A stretch of DNA of 53,771 nucleotides from Acidithiobacillus sp. (GTDB lineage: Bacteria > Pseudomonadota > Gammaproteobacteria > Acidithiobacillales > Acidithiobacillaceae), in NCBI GenBank assembly GCA_027365525.1, contig DAHXMJ010000020.1, positions 1 to 53,771 of the forward strand, written 5' to 3'. Of this stretch, positions 32,795 through 42,750 are shown piece after piece (position 1 is the first letter of the stretch; every line of letters starts with the position of its first letter). Both the position numbers and the translations under genes were made by a program. A model generated the notes under the pieces. The model had not been told where the DNA came from. It ran no database searches and worked only from the letters and a program-made list of their open reading frames with translations.

Positions 32795-33117
32795 GCGGCA
32801 GTCCTGCGCAGTGGAAGGAAGACCGGCAGGGAACCCGGCGGGGCCTCCTGCTGGAAGGCAACTGGTCCCTGCCCCATCTTGATGCCGTGCTGGGCAGGAC
32901 GGGTGCAGTCCTGTTCGGACAGCCTTGGGACTACCTTTCGCTGCTGCGGGTAGAGCAGGTAGACAGTGCTACGCTGGCCTTTCTTCTGGAGTGGCAGGAG
33001 CAGCAGCGGAAAAGGGGGATGGACGGAGATATTCTCGACATGCCGCAGTCCCTGCAGGAACTGGTCGACCTGTACGGTCTGGGCGGTCTCTGGGCTGCGG
33101 CAAACAGCAATGCCTGA
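32791..33117 (+). CDS. mlaB: STAS-domain protein (MlaB)
   Basis: VDSATLAFLLEWQEQQ; position after mlaC. Confidence 0.8.
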   Translation: MSGSPAQWKEDRQGTRRGLLLEGNWSLPHLDAVLGRTGAVLFGQPWDYLSLLRVEQVDSATLAFLLEWQEQQRKRGMDGDILDMPQSLQELVDLYGLGGLWAAANSNA

Positions 33118-34045
33118 AATACCGGCCATCCATATCCGGGGGTTGCGAAAGACCTATGCCAGCGGTCACCTTGCCCTTGCAGGGATCGACCTGGACGTCC
33201 AGCCGGGAGAATTTTTCGGTCTTCTGGGTCCCAATGGAGCAGGGAAATCCACCCTCATCAACATTCTTTCAGGCGTTGTCCGGCGCAGCAGCGGAACAGC
33301 CGAAGTATTCGGCTTTGATGTGGAAAGGGACTACCGCCGCAGCCGCCAGCTTCTTGGAGTAGTCCCCCAGGAACTGGCCTATGATCCCTTTTTCACAGTC
33401 CGGGAATTTCTCCGCTGGCAGTCTGGCTATTTTGGCCTGCGACACAACGATGACTGGATTGATGAGCTCATGGCGGAAATGGATCTTGCCAGCAAGGCAG
33501 ACATCAACCTGCGGGCACTGTCCGGAGGCATGAAACGCAGGGTTCTCATTGCCCAGGCCCTGGTTCACAGACCTCCCATCATAGTGCTGGATGAACCTAC
33601 AGCCGGCGTTGACGTGGAGCTGCGCCAGGGCCTCTGGCGCTTCATCCGAAGGTACAATGCCGCAGGACATACCGTAATCCTGACCACGCATTATCTGGAA
33701 GAAGCCGAGGAGCTCTGTGACCGCATTGCCATACTCCAGAACGGAAGGGTAGTTGCCCTGGACCGGAAGGAAGCGATTCTGCACCGTGGCAGCAGACAGC
33801 GGATCCTTACCGTCACTTTTGACCGGGATCCAGATGGTCTGCCAGAAAGACTGACAGACCTGCTGCTCGGTGCCAGCGAGGGCGTCCGGGTCTTCCGGGT
33901 ATCCTCCGACACCCATCCTCTGGGGAGCATCCTGAAAACCCTGCAGGAACTGCCTGCCAACATCATTGATCTCCATCTCCAGGAGCCCCGGCTGGAAGAT
34001 GCCTTTACCGACATTCTACAGCAGCAGCGCGGCGATGGTGGCTGA
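33110..34045 (+). CDS. ABC transporter ATP-binding protein (YadG-like)
   Basis: GPNGAGKSTLINIL, LSGGMKRRVLIAQALVHRPPIIVLDEPTAGVDVELR, LEDAFTDIL. Confidence 0.9.
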   Translation: MPEIPAIHIRGLRKTYASGHLALAGIDLDVQPGEFFGLLGPNGAGKSTLINILSGVVRRSSGTAEVFGFDVERDYRRSRQLLGVVPQELAYDPFFTVREFLRWQSGYFGLRHNDDWIDELMAEMDLASKADINLRALSGGMKRRVLIAQALVHRPPIIVLDEPTAGVDVELRQGLWRFIRRYNAAGHTVILTTHYLEEAEELCDRIAILQNGRVVALDRKEAILHRGSRQRILTVTFDRDPDGLPERLTDLLLGASEGVRVFRVSSDTHPLGSILKTLQELPANIIDLHLQEPRLEDAFTDILQQQRGDGG

Positions 34046-34313
34046 AGAAGAACGGCAGGGACAGCGTCTGGACCTGTTCCTGAAGCTGTCCAGACTGATT
34101 CGGCGGCGCAGTGTTGCCAAGGAAATCTGCATGGCTGGCTGCGTACAGGTCAACGGACGGACGGCCAGAGCTGGCAGCGATGTCCGGGTAGGAGACTGTC
34201 TCACGATTGATATCCGCGACAGGTTCCTGCATGTCCGCATCCTCCGTCTGCCACAACGCTCCGAGGGACCGGAAGGAGTCGTGGAAATTCTGCCTTCTCC
34301 AGGAGAGCCATGA
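34035..34313 (+). CDS. S4-domain RNA-binding protein (Hsp15/HslR-like)
   Basis: QRLDLFLKLSRLIRRRSVAKEICMAGCVQVNGRTARAGSDVRVGD. Confidence 0.8.
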   Translation: MVAEEERQGQRLDLFLKLSRLIRRRSVAKEICMAGCVQVNGRTARAGSDVRVGDCLTIDIRDRFLHVRILRLPQRSEGPEGVVEILPSPGEP

Positions 34314-35305
34314 ACAGCCAGGTACGTCTGCTGGTTAGCGTGGGAGAACCCGCCGGAATCGGCCCGGACATCTGCCTCGCCCTTGCAGAACATCCGCTGC
34401 CGTTTCCGCCAGTGCTGGTCGGCAGTATGGACTGCCTGCGCCGGCGGGCCGTAAATTTGGGCCTTCCGGTTGTTCTTGAAGCATGGGAACCCGCTTCGCC
34501 CTGGCCCCTGACACCCAAAGGACATCTGGCAGTCCTGGATATCCCGCTGGCGGAACCCTGCAGGACGGGGAAGCTAGATCCAAGGAACAGTGCTTCCGTC
34601 CTCCGGAGTCTGGACTATGCCACCGCACTCCTGCAGGCAGGTCTGGCGGATGCACTGGTGACGGCTCCCGTGCACAAGGGGATCATAAACGAGGCAGGCT
34701 TTCCCTTCAGCGGACATACAGAATATCTTGCAGAACGCTGCGGGACAGAACGGGTGGTCATGCTGCTGGCGGGGCGGGGGCTCCGCGTCGCCCTGGCAAC
34801 CACCCACCTTCCCCTGTCGGCGGTACCTGCCGCCATCACCCCAGAATCACTTGAGTGCACGCTGCGCCTTCTGGAATATGGCCTGCGCCGGGATTTTGCG
34901 ATTGATGATCCGAGGATCCTTGTTGCAGGACTTAATCCCCACGCAGGCGAGGGAGGGCATCTGGGCCGCGAGGATGTGGACATCATCCTCCCGGTGGTAG
35001 AAAGGCTTCGCCGGGAAGGTCTGCGCCTCAGCGGACCCTGGCCGGCCGACACACTTTTTACCCCGCACATGCTGGAAGATGCCGACGCCGTACTTGCCAT
35101 GTACCATGACCAGGGCCTTCCCGTGCTGAAGTACCATGCATTTGGAGAAGCCGTAAACATTACCCTGGGGCTTCCGCTGGTCCGGACCAGCGTAGATCAC
35201 GGAACCGCGCTGGATCTCGCCGGCACAGGAAGGGTGGCTCCGTACAGCCTGCTACACGCTGTCCGCGCGGCCGCAGAAATTGTGCGCAACCGCCAGCGTA
35301 GCTGA
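34310..35305 (+). CDS. pdxA: 4-hydroxythreonine-4-phosphate dehydrogenase
   Basis: GEPAGIGPDI, GHTEYLAERCG, GLNPHAGEGGHLGREDV, VRTSVDHGTALDLAGTG. Confidence 0.95.
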   Translation: MNSQVRLLVSVGEPAGIGPDICLALAEHPLPFPPVLVGSMDCLRRRAVNLGLPVVLEAWEPASPWPLTPKGHLAVLDIPLAEPCRTGKLDPRNSASVLRSLDYATALLQAGLADALVTAPVHKGIINEAGFPFSGHTEYLAERCGTERVVMLLAGRGLRVALATTHLPLSAVPAAITPESLECTLRLLEYGLRRDFAIDDPRILVAGLNPHAGEGGHLGREDVDIILPVVERLRREGLRLSGPWPADTLFTPHMLEDADAVLAMYHDQGLPVLKYHAFGEAVNITLGLPLVRTSVDHGTALDLAGTGRVAPYSLLHAVRAAAEIVRNRQRS

Positions 35306-35328
35306 ACTGCGGGCACAACATGGGCGGG

Positions 35329-35883
35329 TCAGAAAACGTGCTGCCGGTCCTCGGGAACCTGGGCTATGAGGAACTCCATCTGGTCCGCCAGGATCCTCCG
35401 GTTGCTAAGCAGCAGATACTCGGCCCAGGTGGGAGTAAACGGGATGGCCAGAAGAGGCATCCCGGCCTCTTCTGGAGTACGGTTGTCTTTCCGGCTGTTG
35501 CAGGACCGGCATGCCGTCACCACATTGGTCCATATATCCCTTCCACGGCGGGAAAGAGGGATGATATGGTCACGGGTGAGTTCACGCTGGGGGAAGTGGC
35601 CCCCGCAGTACATGCAAAGATGGCGGTCACGGTGGAAAAGAGTCTGGTTGCTGAGGGCGGGGGGGCGCGTCTTCCCGAGATGCCGTCCCCGTACGGCAAT
35701 GACGGGGTGAATATCCAGAAGGGAAATATCGCCACTTTTCCGGGAAGTTCCGCCATGAGCGGTAAAAAAGGGGGTGCCCAGGGTCCAGGCCACATTTCCG
35801 CGAACATAGTGGGCAGCAGCCTCTTCCCAGGTTTCCCACGCCATGGGACGGCCACTGACATCGAGACGCAGCACAAGGTGCAT
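35329..35883 (-). CDS. HNH endonuclease
   Basis: LCMYCGGHFPQRELTRDHIIPLSRRGRDIWTNVVTACRSCNSRKDNRTPEEAGM. Confidence 0.88.
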   Translation of the reverse strand: MHLVLRLDVSGRPMAWETWEEAAAHYVRGNVAWTLGTPFFTAHGGTSRKSGDISLLDIHPVIAVRGRHLGKTRPPALSNQTLFHRDRHLCMYCGGHFPQRELTRDHIIPLSRRGRDIWTNVVTACRSCNSRKDNRTPEEAGMPLLAIPFTPTWAEYLLLSNRRILADQMEFLIAQVPEDRQHVF

Positions 35884-35956
35884 AGACTTCCCGCTGTTTG
35901 ACAGCCACTGACAAGCTGCAATGACTGGATCAATATAACACAAAGAATGGTGCGAA

Positions 35957-36781
35957 ATGCAAGCAGGCCATCTGCCTACCCCGAAGAAACGTTTTGGACA
36001 GAATTTTCTCGTACAGCCAGGCATTGTCCGGCGGATCGTTGCGGCAGTCGCTCCGCGTCCAGAAGACGCCCTGGTGGAAATCGGGCCCGGTCTAGGGGCT
36101 CTGACCCGTGCCCTGCTGGAACAACTCGCAGAATCCCCGTGGCCCCTGCAGGTGATTGAGCTGGACCGGGACATGATCCCAGTCCTGCGTGCCCTGGCCC
36201 CGGAAACGCGGCTGGAAATCCTGTCCTCCGATGCCCTGCAGGTCAATTTCGGAGATCTGGCCGACTCTGCAGGGCGTGTGCTGCGCGTCGTCGGCAATCT
36301 GCCCTACAATATCTCAACCCCCCTGCTGTTCCACCTGCTGGACTGGCGGGAACGGATCGCGGACATGCACTTCATGCTGCAGAAGGAAGTGGTGGACCGA
36401 ATTGTGGCCCGCCCGGGGACCAGCAGCTATGGCCGGCTCTCGGTCATGGTCCAGGCCGCCTGCGAGGCAGAAAGCCTGTTCCCGGTCGCACCCGGAAATT
36501 TCTTCCCCATCCCCAAGGTGGATTCCGCCTTTCTCCGGCTGAAACCCCATGCAGAACCCCTGGTTCCGGATCTCCTGAAAGATGATTTCGCCAAAGGTGT
36601 CTCCATGGCCTTTGCGCAACGGCGGAAAACCTTGGCCAACAACTTCAAGGGGACCCTTAATGGCGATATGCTTAGGTCCTTGGACATTGATCCCCAGGGA
36701 CGGGCTGAAACCCTGGATGTTCCCGACTTCCTGCGCATTGCGGGAGCCCTGCAAATCCTACGAGAAGGAGACCGCACATGA
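35957..36781 (+). CDS. rsmA: 16S rRNA dimethyladenosine transferase (KsgA)
   Basis: KKRFGQNFLVQPGIVRRIV, EIGPGLGALTRALLE, VVGNLPYNISTPLLFHLL. Confidence 0.95.
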   Translation: MQAGHLPTPKKRFGQNFLVQPGIVRRIVAAVAPRPEDALVEIGPGLGALTRALLEQLAESPWPLQVIELDRDMIPVLRALAPETRLEILSSDALQVNFGDLADSAGRVLRVVGNLPYNISTPLLFHLLDWRERIADMHFMLQKEVVDRIVARPGTSSYGRLSVMVQAACEAESLFPVAPGNFFPIPKVDSAFLRLKPHAEPLVPDLLKDDFAKGVSMAFAQRRKTLANNFKGTLNGDMLRSLDIDPQGRAETLDVPDFLRIAGALQILREGDRT

Positions 36782-37242
36782 CGCATCTGGAGGCCGTCCA
36801 GACCCTCTTCAGGCAGCTTGGCTGGAACGCCAAAACCCTGCAGGACTATCCGGTCGTCACATGCGCGGTAGCCGTACCCAATGGCACCCTGGATGTGTTC
36901 TGCCACATCCATTCAGAACTGGAGCGGGTACTTTTTTACGTGCGTCCCCAGGGTCTGGAAATTGACCCGCAACATATGGCGGCCCTAGCGGAATTTCTGA
37001 CACGGGCCAATTATGGCCTCCCTCTCGGAAATTTTGAGCTGGACTGGGATGACGTGGAAATCAACTGCAAAAGCAGTATCCAGGTGCCGGCCCGCCAGAT
37101 CAGCCCGGAACTTCTGCAGGTCTACCTGCTGCATGCGGTGGAAACCTGCAACCACTATCTTCCCGGCCTGCGGGAGGTAATCCGCGGAACCAGCACGGCA
37201 AGGGAAGCCATCAGGGCACTGGAACCGTCCCTGAACCAGTAG
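36778..37242 (+). CDS. YbjN-like hypothetical protein
   Basis: 154-aa ORF, start overlaps rsmA stop; AALAEFLTRANYGLPLGNFELDWDDVEINCKSSIQV. Confidence 0.6.
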   Translation: MTHLEAVQTLFRQLGWNAKTLQDYPVVTCAVAVPNGTLDVFCHIHSELERVLFYVRPQGLEIDPQHMAALAEFLTRANYGLPLGNFELDWDDVEINCKSSIQVPARQISPELLQVYLLHAVETCNHYLPGLREVIRGTSTAREAIRALEPSLNQ

Positions 37243-38065
37243 CCGCCATACCTGACCCTCCACCGCTCCCCTGGAGAATCGGGGTAACCCCGAGGCCCCG
37301 GATTTTGGCCAGCGCTGGCTGTGCATCCGCAAGAGAGGCATAGCTTTGCGTACGGACGCGATAGTACGTCTGCCCGCTGCTCCCCAGGATTTTCTGGAGA
37401 TCGGCGCGGATGCCCATCAGTGCAAGGCGCTCCTGGAGAACCCTGGCGCCTGCCAGGTTGCTAAACGCTCCCACCTGGATGGTGACGGGCTGGGGTGGTA
37501 CGGCATTGCTGCTCTGCATTGCGGCAGACTCTGGAATCCCGGGCCCGCTGCCCAGAATGTCGGCAGGCACATCCACTTTCATGGCTGGAAGAATCCGGTA
37601 AAAATTGAAGTCGATATCTTGGCGGGCGGATACCGTCGGGGCTTTCAGTGCTGGAATCTGCGTGAAGGTGTTGCCTGAGAGGAGGACCGCCGCGGGAGGC
37701 GCCGCCGCCTGGGAAACCGCAGGTGTGCTCCCCGGTACGGGGGTCACCCTGGTGGCTTGCGCATGGATCCTGCTGCGGACCGCCTTTTCTACGGAACTGG
37801 CCGGAAACACCCCAGCAAGGCGGCTCCCGATTGGGAGGCTGGCCACCAGCCACCAGATTCCGGCGCTGATCATGCAGAACAGGAAAAGAAGAAACCAAAG
37901 CCAAAAATGGCCACGCCGGCGGGGCGGAGACATTGGAGGGTCTGTCTCAGATTCCTCTTCCCGCGGATGATGGGGAGGGGGAAGCCGCCTTCCTGCTACC
38001 ACAGGAGGGAAGTCTGGATCCGCCCCGTGCGGTGGGCGGCTGGTATGCCCCTTATAGTCCCGCAT
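37211..38065 (-). CDS. SPOR-domain membrane protein
   Basis: N-terminal TM; C-terminal VTIQVGAFSNLAGARVLQERLALMGIRADLQKI...YYRVRTQSYASLADAQPAL. Confidence 0.82.
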   Translation of the reverse strand: MRDYKGHTSRPPHGADPDFPPVVAGRRLPPPHHPREEESETDPPMSPPRRRGHFWLWFLLFLFCMISAGIWWLVASLPIGSRLAGVFPASSVEKAVRSRIHAQATRVTPVPGSTPAVSQAAAPPAAVLLSGNTFTQIPALKAPTVSARQDIDFNFYRILPAMKVDVPADILGSGPGIPESAAMQSSNAVPPQPVTIQVGAFSNLAGARVLQERLALMGIRADLQKILGSSGQTYYRVRTQSYASLADAQPALAKIRGLGVTPILQGSGGGSGMAATGSGTVPVP

Positions 38066-38087
38066 CGGCCTCTCCCATCCCGGCAGG

Positions 38088-39836
38088 CTACATCTGCTCG
38101 GGTGCGGTCACCCCAAGAAGCGCCAGACCGTTGGCCAGGGTCCGGGCAACGGCACGGCAGAGCGCGAGACGGTCCAGCCGGACGTCCTCATCCTCTACCA
38201 GGATACGGGTGGCATTGTAGTAGGTATGAAAACTGGCGGCCAGCTCCTTGAGATAGAAGGCAATCTGGTGCGGTTCCCGTTCGCGTGCCGCGCTCTCCAC
38301 CTGCTCGGGGAAGCGCCACAGCAGGTCGGCAAGCACGAATTCGCGGGGATCCTCAAGGGTTCTGAGGGCAGGAAGTCCTGCCCCGTCCGGCACGGAAAGT
38401 CCCCGTTCCCCTGCCTGGCGCCACAGGGAATGGACACGTGCGTGGGCATACTGGACGTAAAATACGGGATTTTCCTCCGAGTGCCGGGTTGCCAGTTCCA
38501 GATCAAAATCGAGGTGCTGGTCGGCCCGGCGAAGCACATAAAAAAACCGTGCGGCATCATTGCCAACCTCTTCGCGGAGCTGGCGTAGGGTCACAAATTC
38601 TCCCGCGCGCGTGGACATGGAGATTTTTTCTTCTCCCCGGTACAGAATGGCAAACTGTACCAGCAGCACCTCCAGCGCGCTGTCCTCCTGGCCCAGCGCC
38701 TGCAGTGATGCCCGGACTCTCGGGATGTAGCCATGGTGGTCCGCTCCCCACATGTCGACCATTTTTCCAAATCCCCGCTGGAATTTCTCCCAGTGATAGG
38801 CAACATCTGAGGCAAAATAGGTATAGGCACCATTTTCCCGGCGCAGCACCCGGTCCTTGTCGTCACCAAATTCCGTGGAGCGGAACCAGAGGGCGCCCCC
38901 GCTGGAATAGGTGTACCCCCCCTCCACCAGACGGGCAATGGCACTTTCCACGGCTCCACCCTGCATCAGACTCCGTTCCGGATACCAGTTATCATAATGG
39001 ACACCAAAACCGGCGAGGTCGTCACGGATATCGGCCAAGATTTCTTCCAGGCCGGCGGCATGCAGCCGGCTGTAGGTTTCCGCTCCCAGCCGGAGCTTGA
39101 GATGGGCGATCAGGACATCGACCATCCGGTCGCCATCTTCCATGCCGTCCAGAGCCGGCAGTGCCTCCCCGGCGTGCAGAAGAACGTCACCCGCCGTTTC
39201 ATGAAAACGTGCGGCAATGTCCCGTACATATTCTCCCTGGTAGGCACTCTTGGGAAAGGGCCAGGGCAGTGCCTGTCCGGCCACCTCAAGATAGCGGAGG
39301 AAAACGCTGGCTGCCAGGATATCCATCTGGCGCCCGGCATCGTTGACATAATATTCGCAGAATACCTCGTAGCCACAGAAACGCAGGATATTTGCCAGAC
39401 TTGCGCCGTAGGCGGCGCCACGGCCATGCCCCACATGGAGGGGACCTGTAGGATTGGCGGAGACAAACTCCAGGTGGATTCGCTCACCCCGGCCCATATC
39501 CATGGACCCATAACGCTCGCCTTCAGCATGCACGGTGGCTACCGCTGCCTGAAAAGCTGCGGGCCGCAGGAAAAAATTGAGGAATCCCGGACCGGCCAGC
39601 TCGCATTTTTCAATCCACGGTGAGGAAGGAAGCGCGCCGGCAATAGCCTCGGCAAGCTCCCGCGGCCGCTTGCCTGATGACTTTGAAAGGAGCAGGGCGA
39701 CATTGCTCGCCAGATGGCCAAAGGCCTGCTGCTTGGGACGGTCCAGTTCCAGGTGAGCGGGAAGCTGCGGCAGGATGCCCTGCTGGTGGAGTTCCTGCAG
39801 TGCCTGCCAGAGGGGTTCAGCAACAAAATTTTTCAC
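38088..39836 (-). CDS. argS: Arginyl-tRNA synthetase
   Basis: [50 protein letters not shown] start inferred. Confidence 0.95.
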   Translation of the reverse strand: MKNFVAEPLWQALQELHQQGILPQLPAHLELDRPKQQAFGHLASNVALLLSKSSGKRPRELAEAIAGALPSSPWIEKCELAGPGFLNFFLRPAAFQAAVATVHAEGERYGSMDMGRGERIHLEFVSANPTGPLHVGHGRGAAYGASLANILRFCGYEVFCEYYVNDAGRQMDILAASVFLRYLEVAGQALPWPFPKSAYQGEYVRDIAARFHETAGDVLLHAGEALPALDGMEDGDRMVDVLIAHLKLRLGAETYSRLHAAGLEEILADIRDDLAGFGVHYDNWYPERSLMQGGAVESAIARLVEGGYTYSSGGALWFRSTEFGDDKDRVLRRENGAYTYFASDVAYHWEKFQRGFGKMVDMWGADHHGYIPRVRASLQALGQEDSALEVLLVQFAILYRGEEKISMSTRAGEFVTLRQLREEVGNDAARFFYVLRRADQHLDFDLELATRHSEENPVFYVQYAHARVHSLWRQAGERGLSVPDGAGLPALRTLEDPREFVLADLLWRFPEQVESAAREREPHQIAFYLKELAASFHTYYNATRILVEDEDVRLDRLALCRAVARTLANGLALLGVTAPEQM

Positions 39837-40001
39837 GGGAGACCCTAGGCAAAAACATACTTTCCCGGAGTGTACCGCAAGCGGCCTTCTAACGGCAGGG
39901 GCATCCCTGACCTGCCGGCCCAAAGCGCCAGCGCCTTCCCTGTCCGGTCCCCAAATATCTACCGGATCCCGATACCTTTTCGTGCATCTCTGCGGGGCGG
40001 A

Positions 40002-41669
40002 TCATGAAGGCACCTCATTCCGTCCAATGCTGCTGGACAGACTCCCTGAAACAGCAAGGACAGAAATTCCGGGGCCCCGGTAGGAGATTTCCCTGGCACC
40101 CGGCACGGCCTCTGCGCTGGCTGGAAGGCTCGCCAGTTCTTCCTCTTCCACATAGCTTTCCGGGCCATGCGGAGAGCGGAGACCGGCTGGGGGAAGCAGA
40201 AGGAAATAGGCGGCCAGGGCAGCAGCCAGAGCGAGCCACATGGAGATCCGGAACAGGCTGTCCAGGCTGAGAGAAGCGGCTTCGGCGCCGAGCCGGTGTG
40301 CCAGCATCCAGACAGGCAGGGCGCCCTGGGACCCAGACAGCGGGAGTTCCCCGCGCAGCTGGCTTGCAGCCACCTCGGTACCACGGGCCCAGTACACGCT
40401 CAGAAGGCTTACTCCTATATTTGCACTGAATACGCGAATGAAGTTGCTGGTGGTTGCTGCCCGGGGAATGTTTTCTGCAGGGATTCCAGCCAGAATGATC
40501 AGTGTTAGGGGCACAAAAAGCATTCCAGCCCCCAGACCAATGAATAGCATCGGCAGAAAAAGATCCTGTAACCCCATGCCGGGACCCAGATAGGCAGTCC
40601 CATACGCAAACGCAAAAAGGAGGAAGCACAGACTCACAAGGCGCCGTAGCCCCACAAGGCCCTGAAGACGGTCCATCAGTGTGGACAGGGGAATCGCCCC
40701 CAGCCCGATGGGCATGAGAATCATGCTTCCCCAGAGGCCGTTGTAGCCAAGATTCTGTTCTGCCCATAGGGGAAGGACCGAAGCCCAGCCCATAAAAAGG
40801 GCCCACCCGAGGCATAGCAGGAGAAGGCCCAGCCAGTAGTTGCGTTTCAGCAGATAGTGGAAATGCAGGAGGGGATGACTGCAGACGCCTTCCCACCAGA
40901 CAAAAATGAGCAGGGAAATCAGGGCAAGAAGACTGCTCCGCAGAATGAAACCGGAATCCAGCCAGCCATAGTTTTCCCCCTGGTCTAGGGTGATCTGCAG
41001 GGCCATCAGCCCTGTGTAGAGCAGAACAAAGCCGGGGAAATCGAAAGGGGGGGGGGGAAGCGGACGGCTCACTTCCTCCGGGATTCCCTGGCCACCCAAT
41101 CTGGCCGCCAGGATCCAGAGGGGAAGAGCAAGCCAAAAGATCCAGCGGTACCCAGGTCCGGTGGACAGCCATCCTCCAATGGCTGGTCCCACAAAGAAGG
41201 GGACCAGCATGGCGTTGCTCCAGAAAATGGTGACCAGCCCATGCCTGGACCTGGGAGAATGGCGCAGGAAAACGCTCTGGCTGAGGGGGACCAGCAGGCC
41301 GGCCGCAATCCCCTGCATTCCCCGCGAAGCCAGCATGATCCACCAGTTATCCGTGAAGGCACTGATGGCCGATCCGGCTGCCGCTACGGCTGCTGCCGCC
41401 AGAAAAACGCGCCTAGGACCATAGCGGGCCGTGGTCCAGGGCATCAGGCTGATCCCAAGAGACCAGTGCACAATAAAGTAGGTAAGAGACCACAGGGCGT
41501 GGTCGCTGCTGGTGGACAGTCCCCCGGCAAGATAGGGAAAGATTCCCTGGACCGACGCGCCCTCAAATGAACCGAGGGCAAGGGCCAGCCCTACTCCCGC
41601 GAAAAGTGGAAACAGGCGGGCGCGGGAAGAAGCAGAACCGGACGCTACTTCGGACAAGTACAACTCCAT
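40002..41669 (-). CDS. MFS transporter, DHA2/EmrB-like
   Basis: 555-aa polytopic protein with conserved MFS motifs (RGMQGIAAGLLVPLSQSVFLR). Confidence 0.85.
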   Translation of the reverse strand: MELYLSEVASGSASSRARLFPLFAGVGLALALGSFEGASVQGIFPYLAGGLSTSSDHALWSLTYFIVHWSLGISLMPWTTARYGPRRVFLAAAAVAAAGSAISAFTDNWWIMLASRGMQGIAAGLLVPLSQSVFLRHSPRSRHGLVTIFWSNAMLVPFFVGPAIGGWLSTGPGYRWIFWLALPLWILAARLGGQGIPEEVSRPLPPPPFDFPGFVLLYTGLMALQITLDQGENYGWLDSGFILRSSLLALISLLIFVWWEGVCSHPLLHFHYLLKRNYWLGLLLLCLGWALFMGWASVLPLWAEQNLGYNGLWGSMILMPIGLGAIPLSTLMDRLQGLVGLRRLVSLCFLLFAFAYGTAYLGPGMGLQDLFLPMLFIGLGAGMLFVPLTLIILAGIPAENIPRAATTSNFIRVFSANIGVSLLSVYWARGTEVAASQLRGELPLSGSQGALPVWMLAHRLGAEAASLSLDSLFRISMWLALAAALAAYFLLLPPAGLRSPHGPESYVEEEELASLPASAEAVPGAREISYRGPGISVLAVSGSLSSSIGRNEVPS

Positions 41670-41702
41670 CAGACCCTGGTCAGATGGAAAACTCTATCCC
41701 AT

Positions 41703-41724
41703 TCTATTATATTTATATAATAGA
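41703..41724. promoter_or_regulatory. Perfect 22-bp palindrome in the MFS/LysR divergent promoter region
   Basis: TCTATTATAT-TT-ATATAATAGA; T-N11-A compatible. Confidence 0.65.
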
Positions 41725-41754
41725 TTTATTGATTATAATTCATCTGGATTTCCG

Positions 41755-42750
41755 ATGAAAATTCATACCGAGGATCTTCTGGCATTTCTTGCCGTAGCCG
41801 AGGCCGGAAGTGTGGGCGGCGCGACCCAAACCCTCAACCGCAGCCAGCCGGCCGTATCCGAACGCCTGCGCAGCCTGCAGGTGACGATCGGTGAAACCCT
41901 CTATCTTCGTGCTGGCAGGGGTATCCGCCTGACGGCGGCCGGGGAGTCCCTGGTCCCCCTCATCCGCCGCCTCCAAGAGGATCTCCAGCAGGTGGAGGCG
42001 TGGGCAGGACGGCACCGCAACCTGCAGGAAGGGCAGATAAGGATTATGGCCAGCAGTACGGTTGCCAACTATTTCCTCATGGAACATCTGGCCCAGTTCC
42101 GCCGAAGCTATCCGGGAGTGCACCTGCAGATCAGGACCGGCAGCCTTGACCTGTCTGCCATTGCCTGGCATTCCTGGGACCTGGTGTTTACCGAAGAGGC
42201 CATACCCGCCACACGTCTTCCTCCCTACATGCGGCAGACCGCCTGGCGGGAGGATGAAATCGTAGCTATTTTTCCGATGAGCCATCCATGGATGCGGGAA
42301 GGTCGCCAGTCGGTCAGCTGGGACGAGGTACTGCGGGAACCCATCGTCTGGCGTGAAGCCAGCTCAGGGATCCGCAGGCGGGTAGAGCAGACGCTTCAGG
42401 CTGCTGGACTGGAGCCGTCCTGCTCGGTGGAAGTCACAGGGATCGAGGCACTGCGGGATGCTGTAGCGGCCGGTCTGGGCGTGGGTTTTGCTTCTGTCGA
42501 GGCCCTAGACAAAGTCCGCTGGCCACTTGCCTCCCTGCGGCTGGATCCCCCCAGCGGACTGTTCTGGACCCTGTATATACTGCACCCGGAACCCGCCCTC
42601 TGTTCCCATGCCCTGAGGGCCATACTATGTCTCCTGCTTGGCAGGGAATCCCCCGGGAACGCTAGCCTTCACCAAGATAGACAAATACCCCAGACCCCCC
42701 TGCCGGATGGTCAAGCCATACAAGCGGAAGATCCGGAAAACGGTCCATGA
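41755..42750 (+). CDS. LysR-family transcriptional regulator
   Basis: EDLLAFLAVAEAGSVGGATQTLNRSQPAVSERLRSLQ. Confidence 0.9.
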   Translation: MKIHTEDLLAFLAVAEAGSVGGATQTLNRSQPAVSERLRSLQVTIGETLYLRAGRGIRLTAAGESLVPLIRRLQEDLQQVEAWAGRHRNLQEGQIRIMASSTVANYFLMEHLAQFRRSYPGVHLQIRTGSLDLSAIAWHSWDLVFTEEAIPATRLPPYMRQTAWREDEIVAIFPMSHPWMREGRQSVSWDEVLREPIVWREASSGIRRRVEQTLQAAGLEPSCSVEVTGIEALRDAVAAGLGVGFASVEALDKVRWPLASLRLDPPSGLFWTLYILHPEPALCSHALRAILCLLLGRESPGNASLHQDRQIPQTPLPDGQAIQAEDPENGP

